A stretch of 64,000 nucleotides of DNA, taken from assembly GCA_022264855.1 (NCBI GenBank), contig JABYQU010000074.1, positions 49,161 through 113,160 of the forward strand, read 5' to 3'. This document shows positions 22,201 to 31,995 of this stretch, piece by piece. A program made the position numbers and the translations under genes. The notes below the pieces were generated by a model. That model did no database searches, was not told the DNA's origin, and was given only the letters and a program-made list of their open reading frames with translations. Every line of letters starts with the position of its first letter. Positions within the stretch are counted from its first letter, which is position 1. The DNA is from Lenzites betulinus. Taxonomy: Eukaryota; Basidiomycota; Agaricomycetes; Polyporales; Polyporaceae.

Positions 22201-22847
22201 TCACGTTGGACGTCTTGCTGACAGTCAGATGCAGCCAACCGTCACATGCGAAGCGATCCATACGGCGCGTATCGCGTGCCTTTTTCGCCGTTGGTACCTT
22301 GGCTTTCTTCTCACGTCCTTCGGACTGTGCGCAACTGTATGTGAAGACTGTCTTATCAGTCCGCTTCCGCATAGAAGATGTCTCAAAGCTGTAGGACAGC
22401 CGGGATTAGTTAAGTGTATATCCTTCGATATATTGATGCTCACTTCCAATGCAGGAGCAGCGCTGCATCAAGCGCCTTCGCAAGCAAGTCTGCCTGCTTC
22501 CGCGGCACCAGCTGATCCGGCGGCAACATCTCTGTGATGTCAACACGGGCGCGGACTTCCATAGGCGAGTCCATAGCCTTCACCGCGCTGATGAAGGCTT
22601 CCCCTGAGACATTCCCCAGATCTTGCACAACTCCTCCGTCCTCCCTATCGCCGTCCGCTCCCGCGTTGTCGGCTTCTTCGGCTGCCTTCCTTTTACGGGC
22701 GGTCCTGCTGACTTTGCGCTGCTCGACACAAGGTGTGCATACGGCGCTCGGTTCCCCCTTCCTCCCTCCGGCGCTGTCCTTAATCCGAAGTGGGAAAGCC
22801 TTGATGTCCTTCTCAACATGGCAGATAGTGCAGACCTGTGAAGACAT
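19297..22847 (-). CDS. MULE transposase (DDE core, SWIM zinc finger)
   Basis: Multi-exon gene starting at ATG 22847 (MSSQVCTICHVEKDIKAF), with a CxxC...CxxC cysteine pair (VCTICHVEK ... AVCTPCVEQRK) in the N-terminal region. A FAR1/WRKY-like DNA-binding stretch with CDGWLHLTV follows at about 22240. Across an intron ending ACGTTAG at about 21696 the frame gives AMDSTWNTNGGNFELF, the canonical first catalytic Asp. The second is in TLTDKDWSEINAM (about 21500) and the Glu is in IVEALWRNLKR (about 20490). A SWIM finger (CDCGSQKYHAHLLCKHLVQAVG) lies at about 20200. The C-terminal exon (LEDDESVSMDEIERCL ... EEEDELVNM) is joined through an intron ending AACAG. The product should bind the TIRs and cut and paste the element. 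No disabling stop was seen. Confidence 0.82.
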
Positions 22848-22932
22848 AGGGCCAGTGTAGTGTGTCCCCGAGCAAAGCAAGGGAATTTAATCGCTGATTT
22901 TCATTATACACAGAGGCTAGACTAGACAAGGC

Positions 22933-23161
22933 ACCCAAACACGTGGGCGGGTGGCTGACGGACAAGCCCGCGCGCACGACGGTGAGCGCGACGCGCGATC
23001 GCGCGCGCGAGGGTGCGCGACGTCGCGACGTGCGCGAGCTCGCGTCAACTGTCGCGCCCGTCGGCGAACTAAGCGCCCGTACGGCGGCGGGACGGCAAGG
23101 GGGGCGCGCCACAGCGGAGCCCGAAATGCAGAGCAAACCTGCTGGGCCATTAAGGTGAGGT
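22933..23161 (-). repeat. MULE terminal inverted repeat, right
   Basis: Reverse complement of 18989-19217 with about four substitutions, for example GCAGG for GCGGG and TTCGCC for TTCACC. Confidence 0.92.
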
Positions 23162-23170
23162 CCTCGCGGA
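23162..23170. repeat. target-site duplication of the MULE, right copy
   Basis: CCTCGCGGA, identical to 18980-18988. Confidence 0.9.
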
Positions 23171-24009
23171 CATTCCGCGTTCATGTTCCACGTTCATGTG
23201 CCACCGTTTATGCGACGCCGCCGCAACAACCGACCCATCGACCAAGCTGTCCATCGATGGGCTTGAAGCGTCACCCTTGGCTCGAAGGACGCCCTCGCTC
23301 CGCATATCACGAAGCTGTACTTCGCGCTCAAACCGCGACCAACCACTCCCACTGTTCCCTGTGTCTTTGTAGTCCATGTCTGATTGTGTACGCGCGGTAC
23401 GCGCTTTCCCAATTGTATATATATTGCTGCGAACGCGCTATTGCGTGGACGGCAGTCCGCTCAGTAATATAAGCGCGGAAAACGCCACCAAGGCCCAGAT
23501 TGCTGCTAAAGTAAACCTGCGTGGTGCTTAAGATTTCCCCAAGATGACCCGGCGGCTGCGTCGAATAGCCCACAGGTTCAACGCCGGGAAATTGTCCATT
23601 GCGCGCGGAATAGTACGAGGGTTCACGCGAGATTCCAAGAGTATCCCCGAGGGAATTTCAAAGTGCTCCTCGCAGGTCACCCGGCGGCTACGCGACGTAC
23701 TCACCCCGGGTTATTGGGTGGCGCAACGGGACGCATTTAGGAATGACCAGCGTGGAACATCTGGCATGACGCACGCTGGTTATTCCACAAGCAATTCATG
23801 ATATCCGCTGCAATAACAGCCGCTGGCTTTTCTCCGGTTTACGCAGTGGTACTCTCATACTGAAAGCTATACAAGCAAAGTTACTTCATGAAGCGACCCG
23901 CAAAGACACTGACATGTATACTAGTCTGTAAACACGGGGAGAAATTAGCATATGGATAATGATAGACCGCCGGGCAGAACGAGATTACCCAACAGCTCCA
24001 TAACAGGCG
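23171..24009. other. intergenic region right of the MULE
   Basis: About 840 bp in which I see no supportable gene. This was the sequence upstream of the 16288-18816 gene before the MULE entered, so its distal promoter elements may lie here, 4.2 kb from where they originally acted. Confidence 0.45.
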
Positions 24010-25074
24010 TCATAACCCTGCCCACCACCCATCCCCGCCGCTATTCCGTTTAGCCCATTCCTTCAAGCGTTGCTTATGAACCTCGCGGAAAGGTATACTA
24101 TCAGGTTCCGGCAGCAGAACGGCTCGTACGCCTACGTCCGGGGCGAGGCATATCTCCTCGATCTGGCGCATCCTCTGCTGCATCGCCCTATAGGGTACCC
24201 GAGGGTTTGAGCAGCGACCAAGAACAGGCAGGTGAGTTGCTTCCATCAGGAGACGGCATACCGTCGGGTAGGTGCGAGAGCGGAGGGAAGGGAGTGATTG
24301 CGGGAGAGGCTGCGCGGGGTTCAAGGTACCTATGTCCTGTACATCGATCCTTTCTGCGATTTCCTCGACCTGCTCCTTGCAGCCCACATTCGAGACGCGC
24401 AGGTGGGTCACGCGTGGAGCGAGGATAGACCACGAACGCAGACACAGAGGGGATTTGTTCAGTCCGAGTGCGATGTGCAAGTGTGTTGCCGCGGGGAATA
24501 CAAGTGAGGCCACTGCTCCGCGGGGTAGGAAGCGAGCGGGGTTCGACACTCCCAGGAAAGCTACCTCGCGCACTAAAGGGAATTTGTATTCAAGGAAGTG
24601 GGGCTGCAGGTCGCGGCCGAGGCCGTATGGCCCTACGTGAATAACGAGGGACCATAGGTCCGGTGCGACAAGACGGATGAATTTCTGCACAGCCTCCGGC
24701 GTACTGAGTAATGGCGATTGCGAAGATCCGTTCGAGGCTTCGTGGGTGGTGGGAACGGCCGTATGTCTCGTGGATCTCTTCGGTACCGGACGGAGGCCTA
24801 AGAGTAGCGATCGATATCCCCCACACAGGAAAAGCGAGAGGTGGCGGACCCGTGGTTGGTCGCTGTCCTCCCTGTCACATTCGCGTTCGAAAAGCGCGAC
24901 AAATTGTTGGAAGGAGGCTACGTCTGCGGAGAGGTGAAGGCTGTGGAAACGTGCACGGCGTGATGCAGCACGGAACTCCTTCGACGTGAGGGAGAGGGCG
25001 TTGCCTGTGGGGCCGCCGTCGGTACAAGCAAGCTCGAAGATTCCTTGCCATGTCTCCAACGGGAGGGCGTCCAT
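24010..25074 (-). CDS. F-box domain protein
   Basis: Single-exon ORF. I choose ATG 25074 (MDALPLETWQGIFELACTDGG), because fungal F-box proteins of this family typically begin at that motif; an in-frame ATG at 25203 would add 43 unconserved residues. The F-box follows immediately (LPLETWQGIFELAC ... ALSLTSKEFRAASRRARFHSLHL), then a variable leucine-rich region without clear repeats. F-box proteins recruit substrates to SCF ubiquitin ligases through Skp1. Large expanded families of this type are usual in Agaricomycetes and mostly uncharacterised. About 350 aa. Confidence 0.75.
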   Translation of the reverse strand: MDALPLETWQGIFELACTDGGPTGNALSLTSKEFRAASRRARFHSLHLSADVASFQQFVALFERECDREDSDQPRVRHLSLFLCGGYRSLLLGLRPVPKRSTRHTAVPTTHEASNGSSQSPLLSTPEAVQKFIRLVAPDLWSLVIHVGPYGLGRDLQPHFLEYKFPLVREVAFLGVSNPARFLPRGAVASLVFPAATHLHIALGLNKSPLCLRSWSILAPRVTHLRVSNVGCKEQVEEIAERIDVQDIGTLNPAQPLPQSLPSLRSRTYPTVCRLLMEATHLPVLGRCSNPRVPYRAMQQRMRQIEEICLAPDVGVRAVLLPEPDSIPFREVHKQRLKEWAKRNSGGDGWWAGL

Positions 25075-25446
25075 GAAGTGTGCGGCGAAAGGCTGAGAAG
25101 GCGGATCCACGCGCCGTGCATGAGGCTGCAGTAGAAGACCGCTGGGCGTTATATAGCCGGCGCCTTCGGACTCCGCATCAACAAAGGCACGGCCAACATA
25201 CATATCGAGACCGGAAGTGCTTACCGGTTACCCGGCCAGATGCAAGCACCTGAACCTTGGTATACGGCACGAGGACGACATAGTCATACTCAATACGTCA
25301 AACCGACGCTATCATCATCAGCCAAACATATTACGACGCTCTAAGGTAGCATTAGAACTAAAGATGCACTGTAACAAATATAACAGGGATAAGATACACA
25401 CTTGGTTACATCAGGGGTATCTTCCATCCTACAAATACAGTTCAGT

Positions 25447-26754
25447 TCAAGTATTCACGGTTCCAATCGTCATCGCTCCGGAAACCCTCTCCATAAGTTC
25501 CCGCGCCTCGAATGCTGTCTTGAAAGAATCCGCTAGCTTTCTCGGCACGGCAAAGATGACCTGCTCGAAAGAGTTCTTGAACCGCGCCTCGTGGCGTACG
25601 TCGTTGACGGTCTCCCCGCAGACGAGCAGCTCGGCCCATGTCTCCGCGACCATCTCCACCTTGTTCTCGCACGTCCCGCAGCCAAACGCGCCGAGGACGA
25701 GGACCTTGTTCCCGCTAAGCTCGAAGGCACGCAAGGCCCGCGCCATGCGTTCTTTCATCGCGGAACGAATGCCGCCCTCAAAGATGGCCTCCTCGCCTGG
25801 TTTGATGACGTGCTTGGCTCGTACGGCGGCGGCATTGACGGGTACCGCAGACAGGACGTTCACGATGTACGGAGAAATAAACTCCCCGCCGAGATCGTCG
25901 TTCCCAGCTGGGAGGTCAAAGATAGGGGTGTGGTCGGTGAAGGTAGTGTCGTCGGCGTCGCGGCGGAACACGGCAACACCGGGGGAGTACACCATGGAGT
26001 GATCGTGAAGCCCGCTACCGTCGGCCGAACGGAAATTGCGGTGCTCTTGGTAGAAGTCCTTTGCGACCGGACTACTGAGGCTTGCGACCAACGAGCTGAG
26101 ACGCGCGATAGTCTCTTCCTGCTCATCGCCGCCGTGAAGGTAGCCGCCGCCGGGACGCTTGGGTGAGGCGAAAGAAAGGACGCCGATGTCGGTGGATTGG
26201 ACGAAGTGTTGGCCGCGATTAAGCGCAAGCTGCCTTGCGGTGCTGAGGGTCGAGTTCTGGGTGAACCGGATGAGGGCAGGGGGGTGGGGTACAGCAGGAC
26301 GATGTTCGGTCCAAGCGGCGAGCTCAAGGGAGTAGTGCGGGTAGAAGACGGTGCCTTGTCGACTAAGGAGGATGGTAGCGGATATGTCGTGGACGATGCG
26401 AATTACTGAAGAGGACGCTTGGCCTTGCGAGGGTTGAGTTACAGCGGACGGATCAAAGGGAGCGGGGCGCTCTTCAACGTACTTGCCATCCCCGAGCACG
26501 ATGCTCCTCGTCTCCTCTGCGATCTCCGCCCACCGCTCTCTCCGCGCACGACGCGCAGCCTGTGCGAGCAGCGTTGAGCTCGGGTTCTGTTGCTTTGCCT
26601 TTGCCTTGGACTTCACTCTTCTCTTCTTCATACTCTGGCGCTTGGCTTCAGCTGCCGCAACCTGTTTAGCCTTGATGTGTTCTAGGGGGGTCGATGGGGT
26701 GCTGGCGCGCCATTGACGCGGTTTGCGGCGGTTGCGAGTGCGCTGTTTCGCCAT
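25447..26754 (-). CDS. bacterial-type poly(ADP-ribose) glycohydrolase (TIGR02452-like)
   Basis: About 435 aa. The start is ATG 26754 in a good context (ACCAACATGGCG); an in-frame ATG at 26811 adds 19 residues. A very basic N-terminal segment (KQRTRNRRKPRQW ... KKRRVKSKAKAKQ) looks like a nuclear localisation signal. The catalytic macrodomain-like fold shows the microbial PARG signature PGGGYLHGGDEQEE (GGG, spacer, QEE), with NRGQHFVQSTDIGVLSFASPKRPGGG before it and VLVLGAFGCGTCEN after it. The expected activity is hydrolysis of ADP-ribose polymers or ADP-ribosyl-protein bonds. It is transcribed divergently from the PFK-2 gene. Confidence 0.85.
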   Translation of the reverse strand: MAKQRTRNRRKPRQWRASTPSTPLEHIKAKQVAAAEAKRQSMKKRRVKSKAKAKQQNPSSTLLAQAARRARRERWAEIAEETRSIVLGDGKYVEERPAPFDPSAVTQPSQGQASSSVIRIVHDISATILLSRQGTVFYPHYSLELAAWTEHRPAVPHPPALIRFTQNSTLSTARQLALNRGQHFVQSTDIGVLSFASPKRPGGGYLHGGDEQEETIARLSSLVASLSSPVAKDFYQEHRNFRSADGSGLHDHSMVYSPGVAVFRRDADDTTFTDHTPIFDLPAGNDDLGGEFISPYIVNVLSAVPVNAAAVRAKHVIKPGEEAIFEGGIRSAMKERMARALRAFELSGNKVLVLGAFGCGTCENKVEMVAETWAELLVCGETVNDVRHEARFKNSFEQVIFAVPRKLADSFKTAFEARELMERVSGAMTIGTVNT

Positions 26755-26811
26755 GTTGGTACGGGGCTGGATGTGTGTGAGGCGGATGTGGTGGTTGTGG
26801 TGGGTGTACAT

Positions 26812-26961
26812 GAAGCAGTGGCTCCAACTTCAAGGGCGCTGCTTATATAGCATTCAGGGACAGATAAGATAAGATTCTCCTATAAGTGCGGAATCAAAGC
26901 GAAGCACCTCAGCAAGCTCTCCGCCTTCCTCCGCCGCATTCACCTGGCCAACTACTAGATC
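26812..26961. promoter_or_regulatory. shared divergent promoter between PARG and PFK-2 genes
   Basis: The two start codons face away from each other across about 200 bases. A TATATA sequence (CTTATATAGC, about 26846) is palindromic enough to serve either strand. It lies about 90 bases upstream of the PARG ATG and about 115 upstream of the PFK-2 ATG. Confidence 0.45.
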
Positions 26962-28839
26962 ATGGTTGCACCTCTATACACGACAGCGTCTGGATTACTC
27001 TTCCACGCCGGTAAAATCCTAGTATGTACAGTTGGACTCCCCGCTCGCGGAAAGACGCATGTTTCGCGCGCACTCGAACGATATCTCCGATGGACGGGAG
27101 TAAAGACCACCGTCATCTCGCTCGGAGACTACAGACGAAAGGTCCTCGGCAGCGCACAGAAGCTGCCTCCAGACTACTTCACATTGGGTATGTTCGTCTG
27201 CCTTTCGCCTTTATGATCGAGCTGAAGTTGGCGCAAGGAGAGAAGAGCGAAGAGACCATCAAGCTCCGCGAGAAGGTCCTTCAAGGCTGCGAACAGCAGA
27301 TCTGGGACTTCTTCAACGCAGGCGGCCAGGTCGTCATCTACGATGCAAACAACGGTACGCGCGAGCGCCGCAACGCTGTAGCCGAGAAGTTCGATAAGGC
27401 CGGCATCCATGTTATCATGCTGGGTACGTCCTTCGTCCTTATTCCGGTTTTGGTGCTCACATTGTCAGCTAGAAAACTCATGTGACAATGAGGAGATCAT
27501 CATGGCGAACATTCGGAGCGTCAAGATCTCCTCTCCCGATGCAAGTATCCGTTGCTCAGCTTACTAGTGGCAGAGGGACTCAAGCCGTCCCCGCCAGTAC
27601 CGCAGCTGGGATCCAGAACGAGCGGTTCAGGACTACCTGAACCGTATCAAGGACCACGAGCTGCATTATGAGCCTGTGGAAGAGACAACCTGGCCATTTA
27701 TCCGCATCAAGAACGTATGTAGCGATCACTGTGACCTCTTGCTTGTGTTCAATTCTAACCGCACTCTAGGTTGGAGAGAAGATCATGGTCAACGTAAGAC
27801 AACAGCACTGACTTGGTATCATTTCGACTCAAGCATCATACAGAATGTCCACGGCTACCTGCAATCCCGGATTGTGTTCTTCCTGATGAACATCCACAAT
27901 AGGCCGCGAACGATCTACTTTGCTCGGGTATGCTTGCTCCATTAGGCTCAAAGCACAGAAGTATGCTGACTAGCAGGCTAGTCCGGACAGTCGCTCATCG
28001 AGCATTCCTACAAAGCCGACTCGGATCTCTCGCCCGCTGGGTGGGAGTATGCTGAGCGCCTCAAAGAGTTCGTTCTAGACCGGCGGGCGAAATCGCTGGA
28101 ACAGCGCGGAATCAACCCTGCTGAACGCCGTCTCGTTGTATGCACATCCTCCCTTTCCGTGCTTTTATACTCATCCACGTTTCTCTGGCATAGATTTGGT
28201 CCTCTGCCCGCCGCCGCTCGCATCACACCGCGTGGCCGTTCCTCACTAAAGGGGCGAACGACCACGCGCCGCCGCCCAAAGTGAAAGTCCTAGAGCGGCC
28301 ACAGATGTCTGAAATCAACCCGGGCGTGTGGGATGGCCTCTCGCCCGATCAGGTGCGCAAGTACTACCCTGACGAGTGGGAGCGGTTCGTGAACGACCCG
28401 TACGCATACCGCGCCCCGCGTGCGGAGAGCTACCACGACCTCTGCGGTAGGGCCTCTTTCCCCCCTCCATCTGCTCCTGCGGCTGACGTTCTCCGCACCC
28501 GCAGTCCGCCTCGAACCAACACTCATCGAACTCGAGCGCGAGCGCGAAGACCTGCTCATCATCGGGCATGCGTCCGTCATCCGCTGCATCCTCGCGTACC
28601 TCATCGGGCTGCCCGCGTCCGAGATCCCCGCGATCGAGGTCGCGCGCGGAGACCTGATTGAGGTCGTCCCGACCTCCTACGGCGTGTACTCGCAGGCGCA
28701 CCACTTCTGGGACGGTCCCGGGCGCTCGGCATCCGGCAAGGACGAGCACAACTTCTACGAGAACTATGCGGAGGACACGAGGGGGAAGAGGAGGCCGGAG
28801 GCGAAGGCCGATGGCGCGGGCGCGGTCGGACGCCGGTGA
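26962..28839 (+). CDS. 6-phosphofructo-2-kinase with degenerate fructose-2,6-bisphosphatase domain
   Basis: Nine exons with an exact reading frame: 26962-27187, 27238-27423, 27473-27540, 27598-27714, 27770-27793, 27844-27927, 27982-28137, 28194-28446, 28505-28839, giving 482 aa. The kinase half has the P-loop GLPARGKT, ISLGDYRRKVLG and VVIYDANNGTRERR. It should make fructose 2,6-bisphosphate, the activator of glycolytic phosphofructokinase. The C-terminal half is the phosphoglycerate-mutase-like bisphosphatase. Its normal RHGES reads RSGQS, so the phospho-accepting His is Ser, although the second His in IIGHAS remains. Yeast Pfk26 carries the same His-to-Ser change and is kinase only. The intron at 27541-27597 starts with GC instead of GT. 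Confidence 0.9.
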
Positions 28840-29625
28840 GTCTCGTTCTTCGCGGCGGCGGCTGGCAGGCTGCGGCGGGCGTCGTTTGCGCGCGGGGCGT
28901 GGCTGCCGGCGCACGGCGCTGCCGACGCGGATCGCGGGCCAAGCGGTTCGTTCGCCACTGGGAGAATCACGTCCTCAGCATGCATGGGGGGGGGGGGGGG
29001 TAAGGTAGGACAGTGTGCACGCATGGGGGTAAGTAGTGTGCACACTTGGTGGATATAGGTAGGGCCAGCACACATGGGGGTAAGTAGTAAGACGGTGTGC
29101 ACACATGGGGGGTACTAGTAGGACGGTGTGCACACTTGGGGGGTAAGGTAGGACGGTAGGGCGACGAGGTAGGACGGCGTGTGTACTGGGGGAGACAAGG
29201 AGGGCGACGACCATTGGATAAAGGTAGGTCGGCGACGAGCAGTCGGGCAGCACGGGAGGTTGCAGTGTGTTGTAGGACAGTACTGCAGCGTATGGGAGAG
29301 CAGGGTCCTGGATGGGCATACAGTACTTCAAATTAGTCCTCATCTCCGATGCCCTCTCCTGCCAGGGTACACAGCAAAAGTTCAATTCTCAATGCAATCG
29401 TTGTATCAATATCGCCCCTCCGTCTGTCAGTATACCACCCCTTTCTGCGGCCCCTACTACACCCAATCCAATCGAATCCATGGGTCCCCATCATTCACGC
29501 ACAGCGATCGATAGCGAGAAAGACCGAGAAATGGCACTCCCTCGCCTCTGCATGCCTAGCCTGTAGACTAATTCGTAAGTCTACAGCACCACGGCCTACG
29601 CCACCAAGCGACTTACCGCTTCAGC
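28840..29625. other. intergenic region with minisatellite
   Basis: Downstream of the PFK-2 stop. It holds a run of 15 G at 28985-28999, the minisatellite listed separately, and about 400 bp without recognisable features before the secreted-protein gene. Confidence 0.5.
28978..29200. repeat. degenerate minisatellite, unit about 25-35 bp
   Basis: Variants of the unit GGTGTGCACACATGGGGGG plus GTAAGTAG/GGTAGGACGG recur about six to seven times with changing spacer lengths, preceded by a homopolymer of 15 G. It is non-coding; long frames across it are composition artefacts. Confidence 0.7.
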
Positions 29626-30158
29626 TCAAGCAGGCGGCACGATGATCGACCGCGTGCCCGGAGTAAAGCAGAACCCATCGTCGAGGCGCGTGCCGCAGGT
29701 CGAGAGCTGGTTGCAGCTGTGGCCGCACCCGGCGCGGTCGCAGAACCCGACGTTGTGCGTCGCCGCGAGGCAGTTCGTGTTCGGGGCGTTCAGGCAGGTC
29801 GCGCCGCCGTTGTAGAACGTGCAGGCCCCGCCGCAGACGTTCTGGGTGCGCGAGGAGCAGTAGGTGACCATGGTGTTCTGCGCCGAGCGCGGCGCGAGCG
29901 GGTTGATCGGGTCCCCGATGATGGTGAGCGTGGCGTCGGTGGTGGCGAGCCAGTGCAGCATCGCGGCGTGGCTGACGAGGTAAGTCTCGCCCTCAGGAGT
30001 CGTCTACAGAGATGGTGCACCGTCAGCTCGATGGCTACTAGCAGCTTCAGGTTCGATACGGCGATATCACTCACGGGGACGGGTGTGGCGACGACGGCAG
30101 GGGATGCTACGACGGCGAGGTAGCCAGCTAGGGCAGCGAGCACGGAGGTGAACTGCAT
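29626..30158 (-). CDS. small cysteine-rich secreted protein, copy 1
   Basis: Two exons, 30158-30075 and 30003-29626 (GTGAGT...TGTAG intron), give 153 aa. The signal peptide is MQFTSVLAALAGYLAVVASP. The mature part has TTPEGETYLVSHAAMLHWLATTD, then a compact region with ten cysteines (YCSSRTQNVCGGACTF ... NVGFCDRAGCGHSCNQLSTC ... GFCFTPG), an even number consistent with five disulphides. There is no known catalytic motif. Similar small secreted proteins occur in wood-decay Agaricomycetes, function unknown to me. Its paralogue lies 6.3 kb to the right on the same strand (35935-36461) with the same intron position. Effector-like or cell-wall roles are only guesses. Confidence 0.82.
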
Positions 30159-30245
30159 GTCGGAACGGTGTGGTAGCGAGACTGCTGTGCGATAGTGCTC
30201 GACTGAACTGCCTAGATGGATCTCACCTGGCTTTATACCATGCAA

Positions 30246-31650
30246 TTTAAAGAAAGCGCGCAGTTAATTGTAGACCTCGGGGTTTGCGGCCACATGGTGT
30301 GTTGTCTCCGCTTCATGGAAGCCGGATGAAACAGAGTCCCTGTCGCACGCTCTGTCGTGCACAGCGGTTGTGTAACCCATAGACGTTGCGAGGGCATCGG
30401 AGGTTATGTCCATGCGGTGTTGCGGAAGTGCGTTTGGACACCGGGACCATCACTCGTGACACTTGAAGTTGTTTCCGAGCATGGACACAGAGGCGCCAAG
30501 GTACCCTGCTAGGGCTACCTCAGTAGTGAAAATACCCTGAAAGCGAGCTGTTTGTCCTCCTGTAGCGCCAGGTCTAGGCACTGTCAATCACAGTGTCAGC
30601 ATTCACATAGTGCTTTAGTCACCGGATCACCGAGACCATCTCGCTCGTCACAGAAAACATCCGAGTACAACCTTCAAAGTAGTGGACCGGTATGCACAGG
30701 ACGGCCTGAGCATCCAGAGTCAGTGCCAATACAATGGTCCAGCGAGAGACGAGGTTTGACAAACTTACTCGCTAGGTCTGGATTGCACCTAAGCCGCACT
30801 GGCAGTTGACGTCGGAGCCAAAAGGCTGTCCTAGGCAGCGGCGTGAACTGATAAGTGATGCGGCGGAATTATGCTTTAAAGTTGAGGCCACGATGGGGAA
30901 TCTTTGCGTCCTTTACGCCCCTCAGGTAGACAGCCGACTCCGTGTCCCGTGCCCTGCTATAACGTATCCAGGTCACCGTGTGTCTTCAAGCTGCAATGGT
31001 GAAGTGAGAACCGAATTACAAGAGCGCGCGATGTCACGGCGCGAGGACGGAATCACCGGTACAAGCGGGCAGGCTGTCATATGGCTGTAAGTCCGTATGC
31101 TCATTGACAGAGGACTTACGCCTCGTGCCATGCCAGCCACAGCACGTGTTCCGATGGGGAGCAGCTCACAAGGCGATGCGCACCTTCAACAGCGCGAGAT
31201 TCTTGCCTACGCAATTGACCTTCCAACCCAGCAGAACTTTGACAGGACATCGTCTGCTATACGACACCCTCAAGAATGCCCATAGTAGCACCATGAGCAC
31301 ATATGCGCTCCGTTCATACGGAGTCAACTAAGCCCGTAAGTACGTACCTACCAAACCTATCAGAGTCCACCGACGGGGGACTCGATCTTTCTACCGGAGT
31401 TAGGGTCGTGCGAACGCCTACGATGCGGAAGTCTGGCGCTGGCTCCGCGAAGCCCGCTTCCGCGCGGAGACGTGTACGCACGCATCGCCCGGTGCTCTGG
31501 GCCCCGTGCCGGAAGAGAGCGCGTGCGAGGGCGCGTCCGTCGTAGCACGCAAGGAGAGCGCAATACGCAGATCCGCAGTAGACTTCGCTCTAGAAAGTCT
31601 CCTCTCAGCCAGAACTCACTGTACTGCTGGAAGAGTGCTCACCTCGAGAC
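30246..31650. other. non-coding part of duplication copy A
   Basis: Diverged relative of the sequence at about 36540-37300. Open frames here are not conserved between the two copies, so I annotate no gene. Confidence 0.45.
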
Positions 31651-31995
31651 ATGACGCATTTGTATCGCCCCGGGCAGGCCAAAACACGTCTATTCGACCT
31701 ACAGATATTCCTGCTGGAAGACATGCTACCGTTCGCCACAGGCGCTGCGCGGGTGCCCCGCGACTGGGAAGTGCTGAGCCTCAACCCTTACGTCGTCTTC
31801 ACGACCGCGCTGCGTACCATTAGTGCAGCGTACCCTGCGCCTCCCGCTTGCACGCTCGTCGTCATCGAGGAGGAGTGCCTAGGCCTGCACATCCGCGCTG
31901 AGCGGAATGCCGCTGTGCCCAGGTGGACGTCTGTGCCGTTCTGGTCGCCGAAGGATTGGGAGCTGGAAGGGGCTGTGATGGACGACTTGCCGTAG
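31651..31995 (+). CDS. possible small protein, 114 aa, unrecognised
   Basis: An ATG-initiated frame (MTHLYRPGQAKTRLFDLQIF ... LNPYVVFTTALRTISAAYPAPPACTLVVIEEECLGLHI) with globular-looking composition and no low complexity. It lies in the stretch that copy B of the duplication lacks. No domain is recognised, no introns are needed, and no partner gene suggests a role. It may be a chance frame. Confidence 0.3.
   Translation: MTHLYRPGQAKTRLFDLQIFLLEDMLPFATGAARVPRDWEVLSLNPYVVFTTALRTISAAYPAPPACTLVVIEEECLGLHIRAERNAAVPRWTSVPFWSPKDWELEGAVMDDLP

Larger units (their letters stand above)
18989..23161 (-). mobile_element. Mutator-like element (MULE) with 229-bp TIRs, apparently complete
   Basis: A 4173-bp element bounded by inverted repeats 18989-19217 and 22933-23161 that differ at only about four positions, and by a perfect 9-bp TSD. 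The TIRs are very CpG-rich. The single minus-strand gene encodes a MULE transposase with all three catalytic residues visible. The matching TIRs and exact TSD indicate a recent insertion. It sits in the promoter-proximal region of the gene at 16288-18816. Confidence 0.93.
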
